64,000 nucleotides of DNA from Oceanospirillum sp048270425 (lineage in GTDB: Bacteria; Pseudomonadota; Gammaproteobacteria; Pseudomonadales; Halomonadaceae), in the NCBI GenBank assembly GCA_048270425.1, contig JBLWSY010000002.1:124001-188000 (forward strand), given 5' to 3'. The position numbers and the translations under genes are program-made. Below are positions 1 to 8,537 of the stretch, piece by piece (position 1 is the stretch's first letter; each line of letters starts with the position of its first letter). The notes below the pieces were generated by a model. That model was not told the origin of the DNA. It ran no database searches and saw only the letters and a program-made list of their open reading frames with translations.

Positions 1-602
1 CCGGGCGCACCTACCAGTCACTGATTAAAGCCTACGGTAATAAAGACTTCTCAATTGGTTTTGCTCATTTTGGTGGCTGGGCTGTCACGAAAGATGATGC
101 AGAAATCTTCTATTGCGACCTTGCAGACAAGTGGAACCAATTTAGTTCTGAGCAAAGGCAATTGGGGGCGAAAACCTTCACTTCCATTTCTGTCTATCTT
201 GAGCGAGTAATAGCTGAGCTGCCTTACCTGGTTCGATTTAAGCAAAACAAGGCGCCGGATGGGCTTGTTAATGAGATTGTCATTAAGTTTGAGTCACAAG
301 AGGATAGGCGGCATTACGGTTGGGTAATCCTTAAAGATGCAATTGAAGTGTTTTACAGGGATTATTTGGATGATGTATCCCCTTTTGAGATGCATATTAA
401 CAACAATAATCTGACGCTTCTCCTTCGTTCGATTAATAAAGGAGAGGCTGCAAAGTACTTTCTTGATGCTTTGGATACCGCTGATGCCCTGGTTATTGGT
501 GCAGGTGATTCGTTAACGGACTTGAGTTTTATGCGTTATGCAGATGCTATGGTGATCCCCGTTGCGTCTCAGATAGCAAAAAGGATTCCTAATGAGCACT
601 AA
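1..602 (+). CDS. HAD-superfamily hydrolase, C-terminal part (5' end outside window)
   Basis: The reading frame is open from base 3 with no stop, so the gene begins before the window; an internal TTG at 162 is not needed as a start. Near the C-terminus GAGDSLTDLSFM matches HAD motif IV (GDxxxD), the acidic pair that holds Mg2+ in phosphatases of this superfamily. The nucleophile Asp motif lies outside the window. The stop overlaps the next gene by 11 bases, so the two are translationally linked. HAD phosphatases are recurrent partners of the PRTase-PELOTA gene in Ter-type clusters, where they are thought to act in making a nucleotide-like metabolite. The substrate is unknown. Confidence 0.75.
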   Translation, partial: GRTYQSLIKAYGNKDFSIGFAHFGGWAVTKDDAEIFYCDLADKWNQFSSEQRQLGAKTFTSISVYLERVIAELPYLVRFKQNKAPDGLVNEIVIKFESQEDRRHYGWVILKDAIEVFYRDYLDDVSPFEMHINNNNLTLLLRSINKGEAAKYFLDALDTADALVIGAGDSLTDLSFMRYADAMVIPVASQIAKRIPNEH

Positions 603-1689
603 AATGTCAGCCAAAGATCTTCTAACGACGACATCTTTTGAACCGGGTGATGTTACTTTGTTGCTTAAACAGACAGAAGGCAGCCCGGTTACGGTTGAGG
701 AAAAAGAGCGGCTAGTCGCTAATGGTGGGCATTACAGCGATGTTTTTGTAAAAGAGAACCCACTGACCGCCTCTTTAAAGAAGGCCTATCAATTTGCTCT
801 TCATGAGAATAATGGGGCTCGCCGTCTGGCCTATCACGTGCAATACCTTGCTCAGCAATTGGTCGACAGCCGAGAGGCTAATGAGCCGATCGTATTAATT
901 TCTTTGGTTCGGGCCGGAGTTCCTCTTGGCGTTCTCTTGAAGCGTTACATTTCCCGATATTTTCCACAGGTGCCAGTTGCTCACTATGGCATTTCGATTA
1001 TTCGAGATAGAGGAATTGATAGTCGAGCTCTTGAAACTATCTATGCGCAGCATCCCGGCGCCCTGCATTACTTTGTAGATGGCTGGACTGGTAAAGGTAG
1101 TATCTCAACAGAGCTACGTGCGGCGCTGGCCAAGACTCCTCAGTCCTTTGATTATCGTTTGATCGTTTCATCTGATCCAGCCCGAACGGCAACCTTGTGT
1201 GCTACACATGAGGATTGGTTAATCCCATTTGGCTTGGTTGGTGCGCAAATTTCCGGTTTGTTTAGCCGAACGCTGTGGTCCGACCAGGATTACCATACTG
1301 CAGCATACTTTGATGATTTAGAGAGTGACGATATTGCGCCTTCCTTTATCAATGCCGTTGAGCAATACACGGCTTTATCCATTGAACCTGCTGAATTCCC
1401 ATCAGATGGGCCTGGGCTTTTGAATCGGCAAAGTTCTCAGACTGCTTCAGATGTTGTTAGTAATGTCGTTCAGTCGTTTGATCTTCGATCTGTTCACAAG
1501 GTCAAGCCTGGTATAGCAGAAGCTACCCGGGCCATTCATCGGAGGACGCCAAAAGTCGTTATCCTCAAAAATGCCGATAGCCCAGAAACCAAATACCTTC
1601 TCGATTTGGCTGTGAGCAAAGGGGTTGAAGTGAAGATAGGGTTAGAGGGCGGCATGGGGCCTTTTAAAGCGATAACTATTTTGGAGTAA
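592..1689 (+). CDS. Phosphoribosyltransferase with C-terminal PELOTA-like RNA-binding domain (also called the StiP family)
   Basis: A 365-residue protein. SLVRAGVPLG (104-113) and VDGWTGKGSI (162-171) resemble phosphoribosyltransferase core loops, the second standing where the PRPP loop is expected. Residues about 315-365 (from KVVILKNADS to the end) look like a PELOTA/L7Ae-type RNA-binding fold. This architecture is known from Ter gene clusters (Pfam PRTase_1 plus PELOTA_1); databases also name it cysteine protease StiP, a less convincing name here. The start at 592 overlaps the HAD gene and has AGGA upstream; 604 is an alternative. Proposed role, by family inference only: part of a biosynthetic module for a nucleoside-like compound. 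Confidence 0.8.
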   Translation: MSTKMSAKDLLTTTSFEPGDVTLLLKQTEGSPVTVEEKERLVANGGHYSDVFVKENPLTASLKKAYQFALHENNGARRLAYHVQYLAQQLVDSREANEPIVLISLVRAGVPLGVLLKRYISRYFPQVPVAHYGISIIRDRGIDSRALETIYAQHPGALHYFVDGWTGKGSISTELRAALAKTPQSFDYRLIVSSDPARTATLCATHEDWLIPFGLVGAQISGLFSRTLWSDQDYHTAAYFDDLESDDIAPSFINAVEQYTALSIEPAEFPSDGPGLLNRQSSQTASDVVSNVVQSFDLRSVHKVKPGIAEATRAIHRRTPKVVILKNADSPETKYLLDLAVSKGVEVKIGLEGGMGPFKAITILE

Positions 1690-2073
1690 ATGGCTGGTAG
1701 CATGTCGATATAAGCTGCCGGATAGTCATCTCACGTCACCGTGTATGATGTATTGGTTTTGTTTACAACATTAGAGTAGCGAATGTCTGAAATAAGAGGG
1801 CAGAGTTGGTTGAGGGTCTGTCAATCTGAGAAATATATAAAAAGCATCAAATAGTTGCTCATATAATAGCTATAGCTGATTTGCTGGAAATTCGGCAAAT
1901 ATAGTAGAGTTTTTATTTGATTTTATTTAATGTTTTGCATGGTTGTGTCTAATGGGGTATTGCGAGGTGACAAAGGCTTTATATTCTAAGAATTCATATG
2001 ATTGCTTTCGAAGAATTAAGTCTTCATTTACCACCGAACATACTCTGAATAAAGCAGTATAGGAATGGAATTC
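1690..2073. other. Gene-free AT-rich gap before terD
   Basis: No plausible gene on either strand. Weak sigma-70-like pair TTGCAT (1935-1940), 17 bases, TATTGC (1958-1963). A terD promoter is expected somewhere here, since no terminator is seen after the upstream gene. Confidence 0.4.
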
Positions 2074-2679
2074 ATGGCGATTAATTTACAGAAAGGTCAG
2101 CGTATCAACTTAGAGAAGAGCAATGGCTCAAAGTTGAATGATATCTGCGTTGGGGTGAACTGGGGAGCTATCGAGAAGAAGGGCTTTTTTGGTGGAACTA
2201 AAAAAGAAGCCGTTGACCTTGATGCTTCAGTTGCAGTTTTTGATGCTGACAAAAAACTGATTTCTTTAGTTTACTTTGGTGAGCTTAGCGCGCCAGGAAT
2301 TCGTCACTCAGGTGATGACCGCACAGGTGATGTCGATGGTGACGATGGCCTGGATAACGAAGTGATTCAGGTAAAACTGAGTGATCTGCAGCCAGGAGCT
2401 GATCAGGTTGTAGTCGTCCTGAATAGCTATGAGGGGCATGATTTCAAAGCGATTCCTTTTGCGTCAATTCGACTGTACGAAGGAACTCCAAGTCGTGTTG
2501 ATAGTGAATATGCTCGTTATGACTTGGCAAATGATGAGACCTTCCATGGTTCGAAGGCGATGATTCTTGGCAAGTTTTACCTTAAAGACGGTGCATGGAA
2601 GTTTGCAACAATCGGTGCGCCTACTTCGGATCAGCGCCTTGAGAACCTGATCAAACGCGTGATGACTGAATACCTGTAA
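2074..2679 (+). CDS. terD: TerD-family protein (tellurium-resistance/stress, Ca-binding domain)
   Basis: A 201-residue single-domain TerD protein with the family signatures DLDASVAVFDADK (48-60) and the acidic stretch SGDDRTGDVDGDDGLDNE (79-96), which supplies Ca2+ ligands in structurally known TerD domains. TerD proteins are cytoplasmic or membrane-associated and linked to resistance to tellurite, phage and oxidative stress; their molecular action is unsettled. ATG 2074 is chosen over ATG 2065 because AGGAATGGAA sits at proper distance from 2074 and abuts 2065. A strong terminator follows. Only one TerD paralogue is visible, whereas classic ter operons carry several (terZABCDEF). The symbol is by family, not orthology. 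Confidence 0.88.
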   Translation: MAINLQKGQRINLEKSNGSKLNDICVGVNWGAIEKKGFFGGTKKEAVDLDASVAVFDADKKLISLVYFGELSAPGIRHSGDDRTGDVDGDDGLDNEVIQVKLSDLQPGADQVVVVLNSYEGHDFKAIPFASIRLYEGTPSRVDSEYARYDLANDETFHGSKAMILGKFYLKDGAWKFATIGAPTSDQRLENLIKRVMTEYL

Positions 2680-2711
2680 TAGCTCTTTAACGTTGCAGGC
2701 TAATATTAAAA

Positions 2712-2736
2712 AAGGGCGCGCGAGCGCCCTTCTTTT
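2712..2736 (+). terminator. Rho-independent terminator after terD
   Basis: Perfect 8-bp stem (AAGGGCGC/GCGCCCTT), 4-base loop GCGA, then CTTTT. It lies only 19 bases before terY1, so the triad genes depend on read-through or on a promoter inside terD. Confidence 0.85.
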
Positions 2737-2754
2737 CCATTAAAAGGGATCTTT

Positions 2755-3405
2755 ATGCGACGCCTTCCGATTTATCTGCTACTCGACACTTCAGGCTCGA
2801 TGGCGAACGAACCGATTGAAGCAGTAAAAAATGGTTTGAAAGCTATGCTTGCTTCTCTGCGACAGGATCCACACGCTCTTGAGACTGCTTTTCTATCCGT
2901 CATTGAATTTAACTCAGATGCCCGACAAGTGGTGCCGTTAACGGATCTGATATCGTTTGTTGAACCCGACTTAACGGTTAGTGGAGCAACTTCGTTAGGG
3001 AAAGCCCTTGAAGTTCTGGCTGAGTGTCTTGAGCGGGAAGTTGTTCGAAGCACTCCGGAAACTAAGGGTGACTGGGCTCCTTTGGTTTTTTTGTTTACCG
3101 ACGGCCATGCCACAGACACTATGGATAAAGGTATTCAGGCACTGAAGGCTCAGAAAACCGGTATTGTTGTTGCCTGTGCTGCGGGCCAGCACGCTAAGCC
3201 GGAAGAGTTGCAGAGAATTACCGAGACCGTAGTTCGTTTGGATACTGCCGATGCAAGTACCATTGCCGCTTTCTTTAAATGGGTATCTGCCAGTATTTCT
3301 GTCAGCTCTCAAAAAGTTGAAACGGGAAGCGGAGAAACATCGAAGCTGGACGAGCTGCCTGCGCCCCCTGCAGAGATCTCACTGATTGATTTAAGTAAAC
3401 ATTAA
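2755..3405 (+). CDS. TerY-type von Willebrand factor A protein, copy 1
   Basis: A 216-residue VWA domain. The metal-ion-dependent adhesion site is complete: DTSGS (11-15), Thr79 in SGATS and Asp116 in TDG. No signal peptide or membrane segment, so it is cytoplasmic. TerY proteins are the metal-binding adaptor of the TerY-P triad (VWA, PP2C phosphatase, kinase). The tail DELPAPPAEI is nearly identical to that of the next gene. The start has AAAAGGGATCTTT upstream. First of three consecutive TerY genes (gaps 10 and 15 bases), probably tandem duplicates since sequence is shared along the whole length. Confidence 0.88.
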   Translation: MRRLPIYLLLDTSGSMANEPIEAVKNGLKAMLASLRQDPHALETAFLSVIEFNSDARQVVPLTDLISFVEPDLTVSGATSLGKALEVLAECLEREVVRSTPETKGDWAPLVFLFTDGHATDTMDKGIQALKAQKTGIVVACAAGQHAKPEELQRITETVVRLDTADASTIAAFFKWVSASISVSSQKVETGSGETSKLDELPAPPAEISLIDLSKH

Positions 3406-3415
3406 GGAGTGCACC

Positions 3416-4057
3416 ATGTCACGAAGACTGCCGGTTTACCTGTTGATAGACAGTTCTGGTTCCATGGCAGGCGAACCCATTCACTCAGTCAATGTTGGTT
3501 TGCGAGCAATGGTCTCAGCATTGCGACAAGATCCTTTTGCCCTGGAATCCGTTAGTTTGGCCATCACCACTTTTGATGTGAAAGTGAATGATATTTTGCC
3601 AATGACGCCCGTTGCTGAAGTGCAGATTGCAGATATTGAAATCCCTCAGTCTGGCGCGACTCATTTAGGCGCAGGTCTAGAGCATATTATTGCAGCAGTA
3701 AAACGCGATGTGGTGCATTCCACTGATGAAGAGAAAGGTGATTTTCGTCCGATGCTTTTTATTATGACGGACGGCTCTCCCTCGGACACCTATGCTTTTA
3801 ACGAGGCGTTACCTGTGCTGAAAACCCTCAATTTTGCAGAAATTATAGCCTGCGCTGCCGGGCCAAAAGCAAAAACTGAGGCCTTGAAGCTGATTACTGA
3901 TAATGTTGTTAAATTAGACAACATGGATAGCACCGCTTTTTCGAAATTTTTTAAATGGGTGAGCGACTCCATTTCTGCTGGCTCAACAAGTTCGGCTATA
4001 GAGGGTGATTTGAGCGATAAGTTACCGGCCCCACCAGCTGAAATTACCTTTGTATAG
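3416..4057 (+). CDS. TerY-type von Willebrand factor A protein, copy 2
   Basis: A 213-residue VWA domain closely similar to its neighbour, with intact metal site DSSGS (11-15), GAT followed by HLGAGLE, and MTDGSPSD. It ends in DKLPAPPAEITFV, the same tail motif as copy 1. AAGGAG lies upstream of the start. Ten bases separate it from copy 1. Having two almost equal soluble VWA adaptors suggests heteromeric assembly or two different partners; this is inference. No zinc ribbon is present. Confidence 0.87.
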   Translation: MSRRLPVYLLIDSSGSMAGEPIHSVNVGLRAMVSALRQDPFALESVSLAITTFDVKVNDILPMTPVAEVQIADIEIPQSGATHLGAGLEHIIAAVKRDVVHSTDEEKGDFRPMLFIMTDGSPSDTYAFNEALPVLKTLNFAEIIACAAGPKAKTEALKLITDNVVKLDNMDSTAFSKFFKWVSDSISAGSTSSAIEGDLSDKLPAPPAEITFV

Positions 4058-4072
4058 GATGGGAGACGCAGG

Positions 4073-5119
4073 ATGCGCAGACTGCCGATTTATTTTCTGA
4101 TTGATGTTTCAGAGTCCATGGTGGGGGAGCCGATCAGACAGCTTGAAAAGGCCCTTACCAGCATCGTTAACAAGCTTCGTCAGGATCCCCAGGCATTAGA
4201 AACCGCCTATCTTTCAATTATTGCTTTTGCTGGTAAAGCAAAAACCCTCACCCCCCTTGTTGATCTCGCCACTTTTTACATGCCGCAAATCCCAATTGGT
4301 AGCGGAACCAGCCTCGGTGCGGGGCTGGAACATTTGGTTCGTGAGATTGAGTCCGGGGTCAAAGCCACCACGGCAGAGCAGAGGGGGGACTGGAAGCCTT
4401 TGGTTTTTCTGATTACCGACGGCAAACCAACAGATAACCCTGAAAATGGCATCGCAAAATGGAAACAGTATGATCGTAACAATGAAAGCTTTGTTGCCAT
4501 AACGCTTGGTCACAACGCAGACTTGCAGACTCTGGCCAAGCTAACCCCAAATATTTTGGCAATAGATAATCTGAATGATTCAACGATCCAATCTTTTGTC
4601 AATTGGATCAGTGCTTCCGTTGGCACTCACAGTCAGGCATTAGGAAACCAGGCCACAACCTCAGGTATCTCGCTGGCCAAACCGGATAAAAACCTCGTCA
4701 TTGTCGAGAATGCAAGTGAGCACCAACCTGCTGATCCGGATCACGTTATTATCAGCGCCAAATGCCAAAAAACACTAAAGCCTTATCTGTTGAAATACAC
4801 CATGCCAGATATGACGGGCTTTGAGCGTTTTGCCATGCAGCACTTTGAACTGGAGGGTGTTTTTGCTCTGGATAGTAGTTATGACGAAATGTCCGCTTCC
4901 GGCCATTGCGCTGATAAGGTGAATACCCGTCGTCTGAATGGTGCTGCAGGATGTCCGCATTGCGGTAACCCCTTTGGTTTCGCTATGTGTAAATGTGGTG
5001 GTGTGTTGTGTGTCGGTGTTGATGGTAAAGCTATATGCCCGCACTGTGATACGCCAATACAGTTTGATATGGATAGTTCGGGTAGTGGTGAGTTTGATGT
5101 TGGTAGAGGGTTAGGCTAA
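4073..5119 (+). CDS. TerY-type von Willebrand factor A protein with C-terminal zinc ribbon, copy 3
   Basis: A 348-residue protein. The VWA domain (1-200) keeps the metal site as DVSES (11-15), GTSLGAGLE and ITDGKPTD. It is followed by a linker and an 80-100-residue C-terminal unit with Cys294, 297, 306, 308, 313, 322 and 325 (CPHC, CKC, CPHC), matching the TerY-C zinc-ribbon extension. It lacks the LPAPPAEI tail of copies 1 and 2. The PP2C gene starts directly after its stop (TAAATG), implying translational coupling. Probably the scaffold-like member linking VWA adaptors to the kinase/phosphatase pair (inference). Confidence 0.87.
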   Translation: MRRLPIYFLIDVSESMVGEPIRQLEKALTSIVNKLRQDPQALETAYLSIIAFAGKAKTLTPLVDLATFYMPQIPIGSGTSLGAGLEHLVREIESGVKATTAEQRGDWKPLVFLITDGKPTDNPENGIAKWKQYDRNNESFVAITLGHNADLQTLAKLTPNILAIDNLNDSTIQSFVNWISASVGTHSQALGNQATTSGISLAKPDKNLVIVENASEHQPADPDHVIISAKCQKTLKPYLLKYTMPDMTGFERFAMQHFELEGVFALDSSYDEMSASGHCADKVNTRRLNGAAGCPHCGNPFGFAMCKCGGVLCVGVDGKAICPHCDTPIQFDMDSSGSGEFDVGRGLG

Positions 5120-6556
5120 ATGCGTGATCATAAATTTTTGAATACTCTTAGTCTGATCGCTCAGTCGCAAGGTTATGACATGACGCTTCCGGGCAGCAAG
5201 CGTGCGCTGAAGCAGCTGGGAGCTTCACATGCGATACAGCATCATTTACAGGCGCTGCGGCAAGATATTGAAAAGGAGCTTCAGAGTATGGCTAATCCTC
5301 CGCCCCGGTCGCCACAGGGCAAACTGCAAGAAAAGGCTCCCTCCCGTAAAAGAGTCCCCCTCACTGTTATTAGCGTAAACGCTCCCAACGCTCAGGTTGG
5401 ACGAGCGTTTAGCCATACGCTTTCTTTACCGGATAATATTTTGCCCGGTGCGTTACGTCTCTATAGGCATCACACCGAAGAGGTCTATCCGGATGTCACT
5501 TTTGAACCAGAAACTGGGTTGCTATCTGGCGAATTTAAACAACCGGGTGAGGCAAAACTGACTTTTTATATTATCAACTACCTAACAGATGGCCACCGGC
5601 AAGCAATCACACTGCACGTAAATCTGACAGTGATTGCCGATCCGCGCACGTTATGGAATGACCTTCCCTCTGATGCTAATGCCCGCTTTCATAAACCTGA
5701 TGTTTATCAGCAAACCGCAACGTTCAGTGATTGTGCGCTGGTAGGGGTTAGTGATCGTGGTCGCTCACACGCCCATAAAGGGCTGCACAGGGATGATGAT
5801 CTGCGCATTATGGCTAACGATGCTAATGGTTGGGTTGTCTTTGCTGCTGCTGATGGCGCTGGTAGTGCTCCATACTCGCGCAAGGGGGCTGAGCTCGTTT
5901 GTATGCATGGTACTCGGGCGCTGCATGAGTCGTTAAGCGGTGTGTATGGAGAACAGCTCGAAACCTTATACGAGCAGGACCCGAATAACATTGCCCGGCT
6001 GAATGAAGCGTTTCAGGTCACTATGGTGAAAGCTGTTCATTCTGCTGCTAAGGCAATTCAGGCCGAAGTCGATCAGGATGATGCTCTCAGCACTAAAATG
6101 TTTTCCACCACACTGATGTTGTGTGCTGTTAAAAAAGTTCCGGATGGCTGCCTTATTTTAAGTTTCTGGGTCGGTGATGGTGCTGCTGTAGCGTTACACA
6201 AAGATGGCCGGGTGACTTTGCTCGGTAGCCCGGACAGTGGTGAATATGCTGGTCAGACCCGCTTTCTGGATAATCGAATGTTCCATGACCAAAGTGTCTA
6301 TCACAGGGTCCTCCTCACTAAAGTTTCCGATCTGTCAGCGGTTGTCCTGGCAACTGACGGTATTACCGATCCAAAATTTCCCAGTGAAAGTGCTCTTGAG
6401 GATGCCGAGCGCTGGCATTCACTTTACGGCGAACTGAAACAAGTGATGGGTGATAAAGCACCGCAAGATAGAGCAAATGAATTACTTAACTGGATGAAAT
6501 TCTTTGAAACCGGCCATCACGATGATCGGAGTATTGTGATTTATGAGCGTCTGTAA
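5120..6556 (+). CDS. PP2C-type protein phosphatase with N-terminal Ig-like domain
   Basis: A 478-residue protein in three parts. Residues 1-75 are helical and basic. Residues 85-175 form an all-beta stretch with GRAFSHTL and FEPETGLLSGEF, the signature of He_PIG/cadherin-like Ig repeats that normally occur in surface proteins. Residues 200-478 are a PP2C domain with metal-binding DGAG (245-248), FWVGDG, VLATDGITD and a final HHDDRS. It should remove phosphate from Ser/Thr in proteins phosphorylated by the next gene's kinase. No signal peptide, so the Ig-like domain is cytoplasmic. It abuts terY copy 3 and lies 12 bases before the kinase. Confidence 0.87.
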   Translation: MRDHKFLNTLSLIAQSQGYDMTLPGSKRALKQLGASHAIQHHLQALRQDIEKELQSMANPPPRSPQGKLQEKAPSRKRVPLTVISVNAPNAQVGRAFSHTLSLPDNILPGALRLYRHHTEEVYPDVTFEPETGLLSGEFKQPGEAKLTFYIINYLTDGHRQAITLHVNLTVIADPRTLWNDLPSDANARFHKPDVYQQTATFSDCALVGVSDRGRSHAHKGLHRDDDLRIMANDANGWVVFAAADGAGSAPYSRKGAELVCMHGTRALHESLSGVYGEQLETLYEQDPNNIARLNEAFQVTMVKAVHSAAKAIQAEVDQDDALSTKMFSTTLMLCAVKKVPDGCLILSFWVGDGAAVALHKDGRVTLLGSPDSGEYAGQTRFLDNRMFHDQSVYHRVLLTKVSDLSAVVLATDGITDPKFPSESALEDAERWHSLYGELKQVMGDKAPQDRANELLNWMKFFETGHHDDRSIVIYERL

Positions 6557-6568
6557 GGAATAAATAAG

Positions 6569-8068
6569 ATGGCAGTTCAAAGTGTAACCGCAAACGATGG
6601 CTCAACCGTCTCCTGGGATGATGCTGTAGTTATCGGCGAAGGCATGATGAAAGAGGTTTATTTCAGTCCCTGTAAAAGTTATGTCGTTGCCTTTTACAAA
6701 GAGAGGCCTGATGCCGCGAGTATGGATCGACTGAAGATGCTGGTTGGGCGCTACCATGAAAGTATCTTTTCAGACACTGCGGGGGATTACTGGAAAAATT
6801 TCTTCTGCTGGCCGGATAAAATTATTGAGCACCAGGGTCGGGTTGGGATAACTGTTCCTGCTTATCAGAGTATGTTCTTTTTCGAACACGGATCCGTCAA
6901 CGATGACATGCTCAACATTAAAGGCAAGGAGAAGCAAGGTAAGTGGTTTGCATCGGCCAGTAACCAGAATCGCTTTTTGGATGATCGTGAAAAGGGTACC
7001 TGGCTGAATTACCTGCAGGTTTGTATGAAAATTGCCCGAGGAGTACGCCGATTACACTCAGCAGGGCTTGCGCACTCTGATCTTAGTTACAAAAATGTTT
7101 TGCTTTCACCCACTGATGCAGCCGCTGTAATTATAGATCTGGATGGTCTGGTTGTACCCGGAAAATACCCCCCCGATGTCGTAGGTACACCGGACTTTAT
7201 CGCTCCGGAGGTGATAGCGACTGCGCATCTGAATAAAAATGATCCTGGTCGTAATCTGCCTAATATGAGCACGGACCGCCACGCCCTGGCTGTGCTGATC
7301 TATCACTATTTATTTCTAAGGCATCCCCTGCGCGGTGATTTAGTACACGATATAGACCCGCAGATTGATGAAAAGATGTCCATGGGTGAGAAAGCTCTGT
7401 TTATCGAACATCCGGAAAACACATCAAATCGCATTAAAATAGATAAAATAAGAGCAGCCGAACTTCCTTGGAAAAACACCGAAAAACTGCCATATAGCAT
7501 CGCTGGGCCGTATCTGAAAAATCTTTTTGACAGGGCCTTTATTGATGGTTTACATGCCCCGGAACTGCGCCCGACAGCTGATGAGTGGGAGCAAGGACTG
7601 GTAAAAACTATTGATCTTATCCAACCTTGCGTTAACAGTGCCTGTGCGCAGCAATGGTACGTATTTGATAACTCAACTAAGCCGAAATGCCCTTTCTGTG
7701 GCACTCCCTATAACCAGCCGTTGCCCGTTTTAAATTTCTATTCTGAAAGGGGACAAGGGCGCTATATTACGGATAATCATCGATTGATGGTCTTTTCAAA
7801 CCAGTCGCTGTTTCCATGGCATGTGAATAGACTGATACACCCCAACGAAAATATCTCACCGGAACATAAACGCCGCGTGGGGTACTTCGTATATCACAAC
7901 CAGAAATGGTATTTGGTAAACGAAGGGATGCCTGCATTGAAAGATGCAGCGAGTGGAACAGGTTTTCCGATCGGGGCTCAGATCATTCTGGAAGATGGCA
8001 TGAGTCTGCTGGTTGGCACTAATGAGGGTGACCGACTGATTCAGGTTCAGATGGCTAATATGGACTAA
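6569..8068 (+). CDS. Ser/Thr protein kinase-like protein with zinc ribbon and C-terminal beta domain
   Basis: A 499-residue protein. Kinase features: glycine loop GEGMMKEV (23-30), Lys44, catalytic loop HSDLSYKN (169-176; HSD instead of HRD), DLDG (190-193) in place of DFG, and APE (212-214). All catalytic residues are present, so activity is likely. A zinc ribbon follows (Cys354, 359, 374, 377). Residues 400-499 are beta-rich, ending with WYLVNEG, a Gly-containing turn, IILEDGMSLLVG; this resembles the second half of an FHA domain but the SxxH phosphopeptide motif is not seen. Third element of the TerY-P triad. Last gene of the module; no clear terminator follows. Confidence 0.85.
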   Translation: MAVQSVTANDGSTVSWDDAVVIGEGMMKEVYFSPCKSYVVAFYKERPDAASMDRLKMLVGRYHESIFSDTAGDYWKNFFCWPDKIIEHQGRVGITVPAYQSMFFFEHGSVNDDMLNIKGKEKQGKWFASASNQNRFLDDREKGTWLNYLQVCMKIARGVRRLHSAGLAHSDLSYKNVLLSPTDAAAVIIDLDGLVVPGKYPPDVVGTPDFIAPEVIATAHLNKNDPGRNLPNMSTDRHALAVLIYHYLFLRHPLRGDLVHDIDPQIDEKMSMGEKALFIEHPENTSNRIKIDKIRAAELPWKNTEKLPYSIAGPYLKNLFDRAFIDGLHAPELRPTADEWEQGLVKTIDLIQPCVNSACAQQWYVFDNSTKPKCPFCGTPYNQPLPVLNFYSERGQGRYITDNHRLMVFSNQSLFPWHVNRLIHPNENISPEHKRRVGYFVYHNQKWYLVNEGMPALKDAASGTGFPIGAQIILEDGMSLLVGTNEGDRLIQVQMANMD

Positions 8069-8537
8069 CGCCAGTTTTTTCAGCCCTGATCAGCATTCTT
8101 ATTTTGATGCCGGATAGGCTGGTATCTTGTCTTGATGCTTTGCTTCGCATTATTCAGGCCGCTTTTGGCCTGGTATTAGTACTCCCGCCATTTGTAACTG
8201 GATAAGGTCGATTCTTTTCGGGGTTGCTGGTGGCGGGTGTACTTATCAGGTGTGCACCGAGGGGGGGGCTAATATTTTTACTGAAGCCGAATTTTTCCGC
8301 ATTTGAATACCCTAACTTCTAATACTTCTTCGTTCTTTATAGGCTGACACGTCGGCCTTATCAGCCTGTAGGTTAAAACGGATTCTAGCTGAATCTAATA
8401 CGTATTTTTGGTCGTATTTATGAGAGAGCAAAGTTCAGCTTAGTGTTTTTTGCGTGTGTACTCTGCACCTAAGACGCAGACCAGGATTTGAAGAGTTTTT
8501 GCGGTGTGCGTAACGTATTGACTTTAAAGCGTTAAAT
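8069..8537. other. Gene-free gap between Ter module and tRNA-Arg
   Basis: No open frame of note. An inverted repeat CAGGCC/GGCCTG at about 8156-8173 has no T-run. No integrase remnant and no copy of the tRNA 3' end was seen here. Confidence 0.4.

Noticed and set aside
1..8068. Classic plasmid-type terZABCDEF tellurite resistance operon
   Set aside because: Only one TerD protein and no TerB, TerC or TerZ seen; the set fits the TerY-triad type.
8150..8180. CAGGCC/GGCCTG as terminator of the Ter module
   Set aside because: No T-run on either side.
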